Source of the DNA: Gordonia soli NBRC 108243
Lineage (GTDB): Bacteria; Actinomycetota; Actinomycetes; Mycobacteriales; Mycobacteriaceae
Assembly: GCF_000334455.1 (NCBI RefSeq)
Contig: NZ_BANX01000033.1
Span: 1-64,000 of the forward strand
Direction of reading: 5' to 3'
Length of the DNA: 64,000 nucleotides
Under the pieces are notes generated by a model, which saw nothing but the letters and a program-made list of their open reading frames with translations, searched no databases and was not told the DNA's origin. The stretch's first letter is position 1. Each line of letters opens with the position of its first letter. Of the stretch, positions 1-8,255 are shown in pieces. Both the position numbers and the translations under genes were made by a program.

Positions 1-490
1 CCCTTCAGCATCGGATAATACGCACTCCAGAATTTCTCTCTCACAGGGAAACACGGGCCGTCGCGCACACCGTTCTTCGACGATTGTTCGCGACGGCCCG
101 TTCCGTCCACTTCAACCGCACAGCTCAGAGAGACGCTGCACCTCCGCAGTCGAACGCGGCTCGGCCAGCTCGGGCAACTACTGCCCCTGGTCCCGCTGGT
201 GCTCGTCGTCTTACGCCATGCCCATACATCTTCCTCTTCCTGACGAGCACCAGACCTCAACATACGATCTGGCGCCCCCGCTTCGAGACCCCGCTTGCCA
301 TTTCAATAGACGACCCCATGCACAGCCCGGCACCTGGCGTTTGCTGCGGTGCTGACTTGACGACGCATGAGTGCTATCCGACATCGGTACACACCCACAC
401 CGTCGGTGATCTCGAATCGTCCACCTCGTAGGCTTACTCGCGCTGTGGCGGATGCAGCCATCAGACGTTGACGTAGAGGAGGACCGGTCG
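1..490. other. intergenic, no gene recognised
   Basis: No convincing gene was found on either strand. A 115-codon open frame (84-431, + strand) has a low-complexity Pro/Ala/Thr/Arg composition, no recognisable domain and no ribosome binding site, so it is treated as chance. The last bases carry the ribosome binding site AGAGGAGGA (475-483) of the next gene. Confidence 0.5.
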
Positions 491-1132
491 ATGCGACTGA
501 TTCATCGTCGCGAGCTGCTGCTCGCCGTCATACTGTCCGGAATTGCGGGTTTCGTCGACGCGATCGGTTTCGTCCACCTCGGCGGCTACTTCCTCTCGTT
601 CATGAGCGGCAACACAACTCGAATGGCGGCTGGCTTCACACGTTTCCACTGGAACGTCGTCGGCGTGACCGCTGGATTGTTGTCGGTCTTCTTCGCAGGC
701 GTCGTCGCCGGCGCAGTCGTCGCCCGAGTCAGCGTCGCGCGCACAGCAGTTCTCGTACTGGTGTCCGTGATGCTCCTGGGCGCTGCGAGTCTCGCCCAAT
801 TCCACCTCGAGACCGCGGGATTGCTCACAATGGCGGCGGCGATGGGGGCCATGAATTCGGTTTTCCAGCGCGACGGCGAGGTGACCGTCGGGCTGACGTA
901 CATGACCGGAACTCTAGTCAAGGCCGGACAGCGGATGGTGGATGCGCTGTTCGGCGGCCCACCGTGGCTCTGGCTGCGCTATCTCGTCCTTTGGTTGGGG
1001 CTCACCGCCGGTGCCGTTCTGGGAGCCTTTGCTTACCGCGGAATGGGTATCGAGGTGCTCTGGGTGGCGGCGGTACTGCTGATGGCGGTGACCGCCGTCG
1101 TCTCCGACGCCGTTCGTCGAGGTGGGCAGTGA
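491..1132 (+). CDS. DUF1275 (YoaK-type) integral membrane protein
   Basis: This is a 213-residue, very hydrophobic protein with about six membrane segments, acting in the cytoplasmic membrane. The N-terminal stretch, with GFVDAIGF followed by FMSGNTTRMA, is the conserved signature of the DUF1275/YoaK family, whose transport role is not established. The start was placed at ATG 491 because AGAGGAGGA lies eight bases upstream. An in-frame ATG at 452 has no such signal and would add a charged, non-conserved extension. It stands alone, and the DNA composition changes within a few hundred bases downstream. Confidence 0.85.
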   Translation: MRLIHRRELLLAVILSGIAGFVDAIGFVHLGGYFLSFMSGNTTRMAAGFTRFHWNVVGVTAGLLSVFFAGVVAGAVVARVSVARTAVLVLVSVMLLGAASLAQFHLETAGLLTMAAAMGAMNSVFQRDGEVTVGLTYMTGTLVKAGQRMVDALFGGPPWLWLRYLVLWLGLTAGAVLGAFAYRGMGIEVLWVAAVLLMAVTAVVSDAVRRGGQ

Positions 1133-1499
1133 GCGCAGCCGCCTGAGTAATCTCGGCATCCGACCGAGCGAGTCGATGAAGGCCGGCGGTACCGATCAGC
1201 ACCGGCTGACACCTCGATCGATGTCGGCCGACCATTTCCCATCCCCGATCGGTCGGGCCGAGAACTCCTCGATTAACGAATACCTGTTGAATTGATTCGT
1301 GACACCCACCATCAGACGTGAGTTGTCACATGCAACTCACTAGGGCGTGCTATATGGCGGGTGTCAGTGATGGCGGGCCAGGACCGCCTGACGGTGTGGT
1401 GTCTGGTGAGGGTCGCGTTTCACGAGATGGCCACTGGCAACAGAAATTTTGAGAACTGCCAGTAGGCGCGCTCGTCGCTGTCGATCTCGGGATGTGAGG
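1133..1499. other. intergenic, left edge of the skewed block
   Basis: No gene was recognised here. The stretch lies between the DUF1275 gene and the 3' end of a GntR-type gene. Strand composition shifts within it: bases before about 1300 are balanced in G and C, while those after about 1350 are strongly G/T-rich on the + strand. It contains one clear inverted repeat (1318-1340). Confidence 0.5.
1318..1340. repeat. 8-bp perfect inverted repeat
   Basis: GTGAGTTG (1318-1325) and CAACTCAC (1333-1340) form a perfect dyad around a 7-base spacer. There is no T tract, so it resembles an operator more than an intrinsic terminator. It sits where the strand skew begins. Its function is unknown. Confidence 0.4.
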
Positions 1500-2171
1500 T
1501 CAGCCTAGGGCGTGGTGTAGGCCTTCTAGGTGGGCGCGGCTCAGCTGTGCTGCGGTGTGGGGGTCGCGGCCGGCGATGGCCTGGATGACGGCGGCGTGGG
1601 CGGGCTGGTCATCGTTGAGGTTGCTGGTGGTGCGGGGTGTGAGCATGTCGATCATGGCCTGGCGAATGCGGGGTATGAAGCCGTCGAACAGTTCGAGTAA
1701 AACGTCGTTGTGTGCGGCGGCGACCACGCTGCGGTGCAGCGCCATGTCGGCATCGACATGATCCTCGATACTGTGGGTGTCGGTGCCGCGGTGGGCCAGT
1801 GCACGTCGCATGGCCCGGACATCGGCGGGTGTGCGCCGTTGGGCGGCCAAGGATGCGGCTTCGGTCTCGATGGCGATGCGGGCCTCGATGACTGACACGA
1901 TCGATGCCCGCCGCACGACCGCGTCCCAGTCCTCGGCGACTTCGAGCGCGATCACGAATATCCCGGCGCCCTGCCGAGATTCCACCACCCCTTTGCCGGC
2001 CAATTCCCGGATGGCCTCGCGCAGGGTGGAGCGACCCACACCAAGCTGCGCGGCCAGGACGGTCTCCCCCGGCAGCTTGTGACCCAACGCCCACTCTTCG
2101 GCCTGAATACGCCCGAGGAGCACTTCAGCGGCCTGGGTCGCCAACCGTTGCCGCTGCACGGTATGGGTCAA
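1500..2171 (-). CDS. FCD-domain GntR-family transcriptional regulator
   Basis: This is a 223-residue cytoplasmic DNA-binding protein of the FadR/FCD branch of the GntR family. Residues about 8-72 form the winged helix-turn-helix, with the diagnostic LGVGRSTLREAIRELAGKGVVESRQGAG. Residues about 90-220 are the all-helical FCD ligand domain, with the metal-site pattern D-x3-H (DADMALHRSV) and later His residues. TTG 2171 is used as the start because AAGGAG sits seven bases upstream. It is divergent from the TauE/SafE gene across a 135-bp region holding a 9-bp dyad, so control of that exporter is a reasonable inference. The ligand is unknown, probably an organic acid. Confidence 0.88.
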   Translation of the reverse strand: MTHTVQRQRLATQAAEVLLGRIQAEEWALGHKLPGETVLAAQLGVGRSTLREAIRELAGKGVVESRQGAGIFVIALEVAEDWDAVVRRASIVSVIEARIAIETEAASLAAQRRTPADVRAMRRALAHRGTDTHSIEDHVDADMALHRSVVAAAHNDVLLELFDGFIPRIRQAMIDMLTPRTTSNLNDDQPAHAAVIQAIAGRDPHTAAQLSRAHLEGLHHALG

Positions 2172-2240
2172 CTCGCAACTCCTTCGGTTTCACACGGTAT
2201 CGCCACTATAGCCGCCCTTCCAGGGGGTCGGGGCCCTCTC

Positions 2241-2265
2241 CACTTGTCTACTCATCAGACAAGTG
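2241..2265. promoter_or_regulatory. candidate operator between gntR and tauE-like gene
   Basis: CACTTGTCT (2241-2249) and AGACAAGTG (2257-2265) are perfect 9-bp inverted arms with a 7-base spacer. The dyad lies in the divergent region 42 bases before the TauE/SafE start. The TTGTC/GACAA half sites resemble FadR-type operators. Binding by the adjacent regulator is inferred. Confidence 0.5.
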
Positions 2266-2306
2266 ATTACGGTGGGGTGGACCTTCTGTGGAGAGGAATT
2301 GCGGAG

Positions 2307-3146
2307 ATGAGTGAATCGGTCACAGCGACGACAGGCACGGATGGCATGCGGGGTGGGGTGCCGGCGGAGTTGGGTGTCGGCGCGGTCGGCGGTCTGATTG
2401 GTGGGCTGTTCGGGGGCGGTTCAGGGGTGTTTTATGTGCCGACGTTGGAGCGACTGACGACGCTGTCGCGGCCGCGTCTGCATGGCACGGCGACCGCGGC
2501 GAACACCACGGTGATGGCTGTCGGGGTCGCCACGTTCGCCCTGGTGGGTGGTCACCTGGACTTTCATGCCGGTCTGGGGATGCTCGTCGGCGCCTCTTGT
2601 GGTGGATTGTTCGGTGCCGCACTGTTATTGCGGGCCTCTGACGTGGTGCTGCGGTGGTTGTTCGTCAGTGTGTTGTTGATTTCTGTGGTCAAACTCGTTC
2701 TCGATGCCGCAGGTGTCAGCGTCCTGCACGGTGGCGGCGTCGTCAGTACCGATACGGCCCAGGCCTGGGCGTACGTGGTGCCGATATCGGTGGTGTGCGG
2801 GGTGCTGATCGGGGCGTGGGCCGCGGCGATGGGCCTGGGTGGTGGACTGCTGGCGGTGCCGGTGTTGATGATGCTGTTCGGTCTGGATCTACACACCGCG
2901 ATCGGTACGTCGCTGCTGATGTTCTTGCCGAACTCGATCATCGGATGGATCATGCACGCCCGGCACGGCACCGCCGCTGCCCGACTCAGCGTGATGCTCA
3001 ACCTCGGTGCCCTGCCGGGCACGGTGATCGGCGCATCCTTTGCGCTGGTGCTCAACTCCCGCGTGCTCTCCGGCGTCTACGCCTGCTTCTGTCTGTTCGT
3101 CGCGGTACGAGAACTCGCACGGATGCGCAGCGCGCGCTCGCTGTAA
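2307..3146 (+). CDS. TauE/SafE-family membrane exporter
   Basis: This 279-residue protein has about eight membrane segments arranged as two similar halves. Each half carries the glycine-rich family repeat: GGLIGGLFGGGSGVFYVP near residue 30 and AAMGLGGGLLAVP near residue 175. The family (formerly DUF81) exports sulfite, sulfoacetate or related anions, but substrates cannot be read from sequence. ATG 2307 was chosen over the upstream open frame because GAGAGGA precedes it and homology begins there. It is divergent from an FCD/GntR regulator with a shared dyad. Codons are unusually G/T-rich compared with genes outside the 1.3-8.2 kb block. Confidence 0.85.
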   Translation: MSESVTATTGTDGMRGGVPAELGVGAVGGLIGGLFGGGSGVFYVPTLERLTTLSRPRLHGTATAANTTVMAVGVATFALVGGHLDFHAGLGMLVGASCGGLFGAALLLRASDVVLRWLFVSVLLISVVKLVLDAAGVSVLHGGGVVSTDTAQAWAYVVPISVVCGVLIGAWAAAMGLGGGLLAVPVLMMLFGLDLHTAIGTSLLMFLPNSIIGWIMHARHGTAAARLSVMLNLGALPGTVIGASFALVLNSRVLSGVYACFCLFVAVRELARMRSARSL

Positions 3147-3204
3147 CGCAGCCAGTGCCTACCGGGCACAAGCGCAGCCCCCTTGTGCAAGGTCTGATGA
3201 AGGG

Positions 3205-3357
3205 TTATTCGTCGTTGTGCGACTCGTCGTGCTCGTCATCGCTGTGGTCGTCATCGTCGGGTGTCGGCGCAGTCCGCTGCCAGTGATCGTGTGCCAGCAA
3301 CGGCGTCGAGGCGATCACGGCGGCGGCCAGTAGCAGCAGGACGTCGTAAAAGTTCAT
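3205..3357 (-). CDS. 50-residue membrane-anchored His/Asp/Glu-rich miniprotein
   Basis: This short ORF has one hydrophobic segment (residues about 5-22, LLLLAAAVIASTPLLA). It is followed by a tail made almost only of acidic and histidine residues, including DDDDHSDDEHDESHNDE. The layout suggests an N-terminal anchor or signal peptide and a metal-binding tail outside the membrane. No known family is recognised. The ribosome binding site is weak (AGG just before the ATG). It lies between the convergent TauE/SafE gene and a 180-bp gap before the EamA gene end on the same strand. A chance ORF is possible, but the segmented composition argues for a real product. Confidence 0.45.
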   Translation of the reverse strand: MNFYDVLLLLAAAVIASTPLLAHDHWQRTAPTPDDDDHSDDEHDESHNDE

Positions 3358-3536
3358 AGGCCTGTACACCGTGTGCTCGCGGTGGCCGGTTGGGGCAGAT
3401 CAGCCCATGGAGTGCATGAAATCGGTTGATCGCGTGACCGTCTCATCAATTGGTCTTCCCGAGCTGTTGCGGTGAGGTCGGCTCAGGTGAGGATAGGTGC
3501 ATGCATGGCGTGAGACAGCAAGTTCAACTGTCATCG

Positions 3537-4436
3537 TCAGTCCGGCTGGTGTGGTGGTGGTCGATGTCGACGGGCGGCTGCCCGGTCGAGTACGACGCTG
3601 GTCAGCACCAGCATCATTGCACCCAGTTGGGTCCAGGTCAGGTGTTCGCCGAGCACGAGGGTTCCCAGTGCCACTCCGATCGCCGGCATGAGGTAGGTGA
3701 TGGTTGATGCGGTCGGTGCACCCCAGGCGGTGATGACTGCCTGGTACCAGATGTAGGAGAGGCCGGTGCCCACGACACCCAGACACAGCATTGCCGCGAT
3801 GATCGCTGGTGTCAGGTCGATGCTGCTCGACGCCGTCCAGGGAGCCGCCATGACAGCGATGAGCGCGGCCAAGGTGATCTGGCATGTCGCTGTGGTGACA
3901 GAGTCGTAGCCCCGGGGTGTGACGAAGCGGCGGGTGTAGGCAAACGACACCGCGTAACAGGCGCTGGCACCCAGACATGCCCCGTAGCCTGCGATCGTTG
4001 CGTCGGCGGTGGTCTGCCATGGCGCCAGAACGCCGACGATGCCGATCGCACCGAGGGCGACGGCAGCGATGGTGGTGGCTGTGACGGGTTCTTGCCGGAA
4101 CCCTGTGACGGTCACCAGCACGGTCAACAGTGGTGTAACACTGGTACATACACTGACCAGCACGCTGGGCATCTGCGCACTGGCCCAGGCCAGCAGCAGA
4201 TGCGGCACGACGCACGCGCTCAGGGCGATCACCAGCACATGCATCCAGTACCGCCCCTCGCGGGGCCACGGTTTGCTGAGCACACGCATGCACCCGGCAA
4301 GCACCAGCGCACCGAGAACCAGGCGGCCGACCACGATGTGACCGGCACCGAGCCCGTAGGTCGCGATCCGCATGAACAGGTAGCTGGCGCCCCAGGCCAC
4401 CGACACGCCTGCGTATTGCCAGCCCACTCGTGACAT
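3537..4436 (-). CDS. EamA/DMT-superfamily transporter
   Basis: This is a ten-segment drug/metabolite transporter of about 299 residues, built as two EamA repeats (residues about 5-135 and 150-285). Typical motifs are WGASYLFMRIA at the start and YLMPAIGVALGTLVLGEHLTWTQ near the end. These proteins usually export amino acids or other small metabolites; the substrate here is unknown. The ATG at 4436 overlaps the stop of the upstream truncated thiD as TGATG, so translation may be coupled to that fragment. A GTG one codon earlier is also possible. Confidence 0.85.
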   Translation of the reverse strand: MSRVGWQYAGVSVAWGASYLFMRIATYGLGAGHIVVGRLVLGALVLAGCMRVLSKPWPREGRYWMHVLVIALSACVVPHLLLAWASAQMPSVLVSVCTSVTPLLTVLVTVTGFRQEPVTATTIAAVALGAIGIVGVLAPWQTTADATIAGYGACLGASACYAVSFAYTRRFVTPRGYDSVTTATCQITLAALIAVMAAPWTASSSIDLTPAIIAAMLCLGVVGTGLSYIWYQAVITAWGAPTASTITYLMPAIGVALGTLVLGEHLTWTQLGAMMLVLTSVVLDRAAARRHRPPPHQPD

Positions 4437-4735
4437 CACTGGCAGCAGCTACCTCGAGTCTCGACGGTGGCGAGCATGCCGATCTTGACGGCATCGATCC
4501 CGACATCCTCACTGACCGCATGCAGTTGCTCGGCCAGAAAGGACGTGGGCGGACCGTGCTCCGCCCGCACACCCCGAGTGTTATGGACGACCAGCGCAGT
4601 CACGACGGCCATCCCATGACCCCGATGAGCGGCAATGCCTTTCACGTCAGCCTGGATGCCGGTACCGCCGGTGGGATCCGTGCCGGCGATACTGAGAACC
4701 CGCGGCAGCGCAGATGGCGTGGTCGCGATACTCAT
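4436..4735 (-). pseudogene. truncated thiD (HMP/HMP-P kinase, N-terminal third)
   Basis: The 99-residue product begins like a normal ThiD: VLSIAGTDPTGGTGIQAD near residue 12, then VVTALVVHNTRGV and VDEVGIDAVKIGMLATVE-type spacing near residue 90 (actual VGIDAVKIGMLATVE). It then stops after a few unrelated residues, where ThiD normally continues for about 170 more residues with the phosphate-binding and catalytic GAGC-type loop. The part that phosphorylates hydroxymethylpyrimidine is absent, so it cannot be a working kinase. The stop codon is merged with the EamA start. A deletion junction near 4440 is the likely cause. Confidence 0.8.
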
Positions 4736-4819
4736 CGCCTCCCCCACGCGGTGAAAGGTTCTCGGACGTAACCGCACGACTTTGGTGCTGAACAGATCAT
4801 GTTGTGGTGTTTTGTGCGC

Positions 4820-6265
4820 TCACCAGCGGGGTGCGTCGGCACCGAGGTGGTGGGCGGGGATGTCGGTGGTGATATCGACTCCGTCGATCGTCAGGGGTGG
4901 GCGCACCCGCTGCGCCGGCCCCCAGCTGGTGTGCTCGATGTCAGGGGTGAGGTCGGCATCGGTTCGGATGATCGACTCGTCGACGCCGGAGTGTGGACCG
5001 CGGTCGTAGCTGGTGAGGAGGTGAGCGGTGCGGGCCAGGGAGAGTCGGGCGATCGCGCCGCGACCGGTGTGGGCGTGGTGGGTCAGGGCGTTGATGACGG
5101 CGTAGGCCATGAGGTATCCGGTGGAGTGATCGAGTGCCTGCACCGGCAGTGGTGTAGGGGTTTCGCGCTGGTAGCGGCGCATCCCCTCCTCGGCGATGCC
5201 AGTCGACATCTGCACAAGGCTGTCGAAACCGCGGCGAGTGCGCCACGGCCCGGTCCACCCGTAGGCGTCGAGACTGACATCAATGAGTCCGGGCCGGATG
5301 TTGTGGCGCAGCGTGGTGTCGAGTCCGAGTCCGTCCAGGGCGCCAGGCCGGTAGCCGTGCACGATGATATCGGCGCCGGCGAGCAGGTCGAGGAACTGGT
5401 TGTAGTCGCCAGCATCGTGCAAATCCATTCGGGCGCAGCGCTTACCGAGTACGACGTCGGGCACGATACCGGGTTCATCCCACGAGGGTGGGTCGATGCG
5501 CAACACCTCGGCACCCAACAGGGCGAGCAGGCGGGTGGCGACCGGTCCGGCCAGCACCCGCGTCAGATCAAGCACCTTGAGTCCGGCCAGCGGCCGGTCG
5601 ACCTCGGCAGGCCCCTGCCAGGGGTTGCCGGCCGCTGACCCGAGGTTCCACTCGATCAACGGTTCAGCCGCGACATGGCGGCCTGGGCCGCTCGCGGCCC
5701 ACTGGCGGCGGGTGTGCATCGCTGCTGCGCATCCGCCGGCGGTGACGATCGCGGTCTCCAGGGTGATGCGATCCCAACTGGCGACCGCAGCGGCTACGGC
5801 GTCTTTGTCCGCGTCCACGCCGAGGACCCGCAACGCGGCACGTCGATGCGCCGCGGCGTTGGTGTGCAACCGTATCCACCCATCCCGGCATCGGTAGTCG
5901 CCGGCGATCGGGTCCCACGCCGGCGGCGGGGTCCATCCCTGCGGCGACAACGACGTCGAGAACCACAGCGACGCCAGCCGCCGATCCACCGTCACCGACC
6001 GGCGGGCGCCATCGCGCAGAGCAAGCACATCGGCCAGCGCGGCACCGGTGGCACCAATTGTGGCCACCGCCAACGGAGTCACCGCGAACGCCGACGCCAG
6101 CGCGCCCTCCCCCATCACCGCCGGAGTGGATGCACGCAATGGGCGTATCCCCGACTGCCCGATCTGGGCGGTCATGTCGGCCACGATGATGCGCTCGGAC
6201 TCGGCCAGCGACGTCGCGGCAGCGTGGGTCTCGGGGTCGCGGTGGGTATCGGTGGGCTGGTTCAT
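4820..6265 (-). CDS. CaiB/BaiF family III CoA-transferase
   Basis: The protein is 481 residues. The C-terminal half (from about residue 225) matches the family III core, with LKVLDLTRVLAGPVATRLLA, a Rossmann-like LGAEVLRIDPP, then LDVSLDAYGW-type and RRGFDSLVQMSTGIA segments. The N-terminal 200 residues look like a partial second CoA-transferase domain. These enzymes move CoA between carboxylic acids through an aspartyl-CoA intermediate. It overlaps the thioesterase upstream by four bases (ATGA), so the two form an operon for acyl-CoA handling. G/C strand bias reverses inside this gene near 5.3-5.9 kb. Confidence 0.82.
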   Translation of the reverse strand: MNQPTDTHRDPETHAAATSLAESERIIVADMTAQIGQSGIRPLRASTPAVMGEGALASAFAVTPLAVATIGATGAALADVLALRDGARRSVTVDRRLASLWFSTSLSPQGWTPPPAWDPIAGDYRCRDGWIRLHTNAAAHRRAALRVLGVDADKDAVAAAVASWDRITLETAIVTAGGCAAAMHTRRQWAASGPGRHVAAEPLIEWNLGSAAGNPWQGPAEVDRPLAGLKVLDLTRVLAGPVATRLLALLGAEVLRIDPPSWDEPGIVPDVVLGKRCARMDLHDAGDYNQFLDLLAGADIIVHGYRPGALDGLGLDTTLRHNIRPGLIDVSLDAYGWTGPWRTRRGFDSLVQMSTGIAEEGMRRYQRETPTPLPVQALDHSTGYLMAYAVINALTHHAHTGRGAIARLSLARTAHLLTSYDRGPHSGVDESIIRTDADLTPDIEHTSWGPAQRVRPPLTIDGVDITTDIPAHHLGADAPRW

Positions 6266-6768
6266 CGTCCGGCCGCCTGCTCACCGCGCAACGTCATCAC
6301 CGCACTGCAGATCCGGGCGATCGGCTTGCCGTCATCGCGGATGATCTCGCACACGAAGTGACTGATCGTGCGCCCCACATGCACTCGTTCGGCCGTCGCG
6401 GTCAGAGAGGCAGCCCAGACCGGCCGCAGAAACGTCGCCGTCAGATCGATGGTGGTGAACGACTCCCCCCGGCTGATGACCGTGGACTGAGCCGTACCGA
6501 TCGCGGCATCAGCCAATTCCACCAGCAGTCCACCGTGAACCGTGCCCTGCTGGTTGCCATGCCGTGCCGCATCGGCCTGCAACGCCATCACCGCCCGACC
6601 GAGTTCGACATCAACCAGAGTGAACCCCAACAACTGGGAGATCGCGGTGGGATAGCGCAACCACGTGTGATCCTCGGGTGCCAGCGTGCCGGCAACCTGA
6701 CGCTGCAGATACTCCAGCACCCCCCACTCGCCCCCAGCCTCCCTCACAGCCCCAACCACAGTCACCAC
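6262..6768 (-). CDS. PaaI-type hotdog acyl-CoA thioesterase
   Basis: This is a single hotdog-fold domain. The active-site region reads HGNQQGTVHGGLLVELADAA, the HGG-x4-LAD pattern of PaaI-like thioesterases that hydrolyse small or aromatic acyl-CoAs. It is followed by FTTIDLTATFLRP. A GTG start at 6768 is preferred because AAAGGG lies just upstream. The longest frame would start at 6837, inside a dyad that looks like the promoter region shared with the MocR gene. The gene is co-transcribed with the CoA-transferase through an ATGA overlap. Confidence 0.78.
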   Translation of the reverse strand: MVTVVGAVREAGGEWGVLEYLQRQVAGTLAPEDHTWLRYPTAISQLLGFTLVDVELGRAVMALQADAARHGNQQGTVHGGLLVELADAAIGTAQSTVISRGESFTTIDLTATFLRPVWAASLTATAERVHVGRTISHFVCEIIRDDGKPIARICSAVMTLRGEQAAGR

Positions 6769-6822
6769 CAGTACCCTTTCGCCTACCAAAACTGTTGCGC
6801 TCGACGCTAACCCGCTACTCTG

Positions 6823-6842
6823 GGACAATCCACTCATTGTCC
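6823..6842. promoter_or_regulatory. candidate MocR operator
   Basis: GGACAAT (6823-6829) and ATTGTCC (6836-6842) form a perfect 7-bp dyad with a 6-base spacer. It lies between the thioesterase/CoA-transferase operon and the divergent MocR gene. Its position fits a shared operator; binding is inferred. Confidence 0.45.
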
Positions 6843-6877
6843 TAGAGACATTTCGTCGGGGGAGGTCGACATCCGCT

Positions 6878-8215
6878 ATGGCGGGCGCGGCACGCTACAA
6901 ACAAATCGTCGATCAGATCGCCGCCGCTATCCGGGCCGGCGACCTGGCCGCGGGCACCCAGCTGCCGACCCATCGCGAATTGGCTCGCACCCATCGGGTG
7001 GCGGTGGCCACCGCCACCCGCGTCTACGCCGAACTCGCCGCGATCGGATTGGTCGGCGGTGAACCCGGACGCGGCACCTTCGTGCTCGATCAGCACGGCT
7101 ACCACGGCATCGACGCCGAACGCACTCTGCCGGTCACCCGGATCGCCGATCTGTCGTTCAACCAGCCACTCGCGGTCGACCAGACAGCCCAACTCCGCAA
7201 CGCTCTACGCGAGATCGCCGGCTCCGGCACCCTGGATTCGCTGCTGTATCAGCATCCACCCGCCGGCCGCAGCCACGACCGGGCGATCGTGGCCAATTAC
7301 TTGCTCGACCGGGGTATCGACGTCGCCCCCGACCAGGTGGTCCTGACCCACGGCGCCCAACACGGCATCGACACCGTCCTGACCGCCACCACCCGACCCG
7401 GCAACATCATCGCCGCCGACACCCTCACCTACCCCGGCCTGCTTCTGGCCGCCAATGCCCACCGCCTCGAGATCGCCCCCATCCCCCAGGCCGGTGTTGG
7501 CCCCGACCTCGACGCCCTAGAACACCTCTGCCGCACCCGACCCATCCGTGCGATCTACACCATGCCCACCGTCCACAACCCGCTCGGCTGGACACTGAAC
7601 GCCGACACCCGCCACCGACTCGCCGACATCGCCACCACACACGACTGCCTGATCATCGAAGACGGCACCTACGCCTTCCTCGACAACACCGCCCCCTTAC
7701 CGCTGCAGCACTACGCACCCGACCGCACCTTCTACCTCGCCAGCCTGTCCAAAAGCCTCGCCACCGGACTACGTTTCGGCTTCACAGTCGCCCCCACGAC
7801 CCACCGCCGCGCACTCGAAACCAGCCTGCGGGCATCCACCTGGGGCACCACCCCACTGATCACCGCTCTGGCCACCACCTGGATCGCCGACGGCACCCTC
7901 ACCCACTGGGAAAAAGCCCGCCGCGCCGACGCCCGCCACCGCCAACACCTCGCCCACACCGCCCTACACACCCTCCACTACACCGCCCACCCCACCTCAC
8001 AATTCGGCTGGCTCCCCCTACCCCCACACCTACGCGCCGACACCACCGCCACCCACCTCGCCCACACCGGAATCCTCGTCACCACCGCCGACACCTTCAC
8101 TACCACTACTCACCCACCCCACGCCCTACGCCTCGCACTCGCCAGCCCACCCCTCACCCAACTCCCCACCATCCTCAACCACATCCACCACACCATCAAC
8201 ACAATCCCCGGCTAG
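6878..8215 (+). CDS. MocR-type (GntR HTH + aminotransferase fold) regulator
   Basis: This is a 445-residue fusion. Residues 5-70 form a GntR winged helix (QLPTHRELARTHRVAVATATRVYAEL). Residues about 105-440 form a fold-type I aminotransferase domain. The PLP-binding lysine is expected in YLASLSKSLATGLRFGF; YTMPTVHNPLGWT and IIEDGTYAFLD are typical cofactor-site segments. MocR proteins sense PLP adducts and control vitamin B6, GABA or transport genes. Its divergent position suggests control of the thioesterase/CoA-transferase operon. The 3' third is extraordinarily C-rich on the coding strand, unlike genes elsewhere in the window. The ATG follows GGGGGAGG at a rather long spacing. Confidence 0.87.
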   Translation: MAGAARYKQIVDQIAAAIRAGDLAAGTQLPTHRELARTHRVAVATATRVYAELAAIGLVGGEPGRGTFVLDQHGYHGIDAERTLPVTRIADLSFNQPLAVDQTAQLRNALREIAGSGTLDSLLYQHPPAGRSHDRAIVANYLLDRGIDVAPDQVVLTHGAQHGIDTVLTATTRPGNIIAADTLTYPGLLLAANAHRLEIAPIPQAGVGPDLDALEHLCRTRPIRAIYTMPTVHNPLGWTLNADTRHRLADIATTHDCLIIEDGTYAFLDNTAPLPLQHYAPDRTFYLASLSKSLATGLRFGFTVAPTTHRRALETSLRASTWGTTPLITALATTWIADGTLTHWEKARRADARHRQHLAHTALHTLHYTAHPTSQFGWLPLPPHLRADTTATHLAHTGILVTTADTFTTTTHPPHALRLALASPPLTQLPTILNHIHHTINTIPG

Positions 8216-8255
8216 CCCTCGAATGAGGCCCCGGTGACAAGAAGGACTGCGGCCC

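Noticed and set aside
84..431. 115-codon open frame on the + strand
   Set aside because: Low-complexity composition, no domain, no ribosome binding site.
6768..6837. N-terminal extension of the thioesterase to 6837
   Set aside because: The extension is not conserved in type, overlaps a dyad operator, and a better ribosome binding site precedes GTG 6768.
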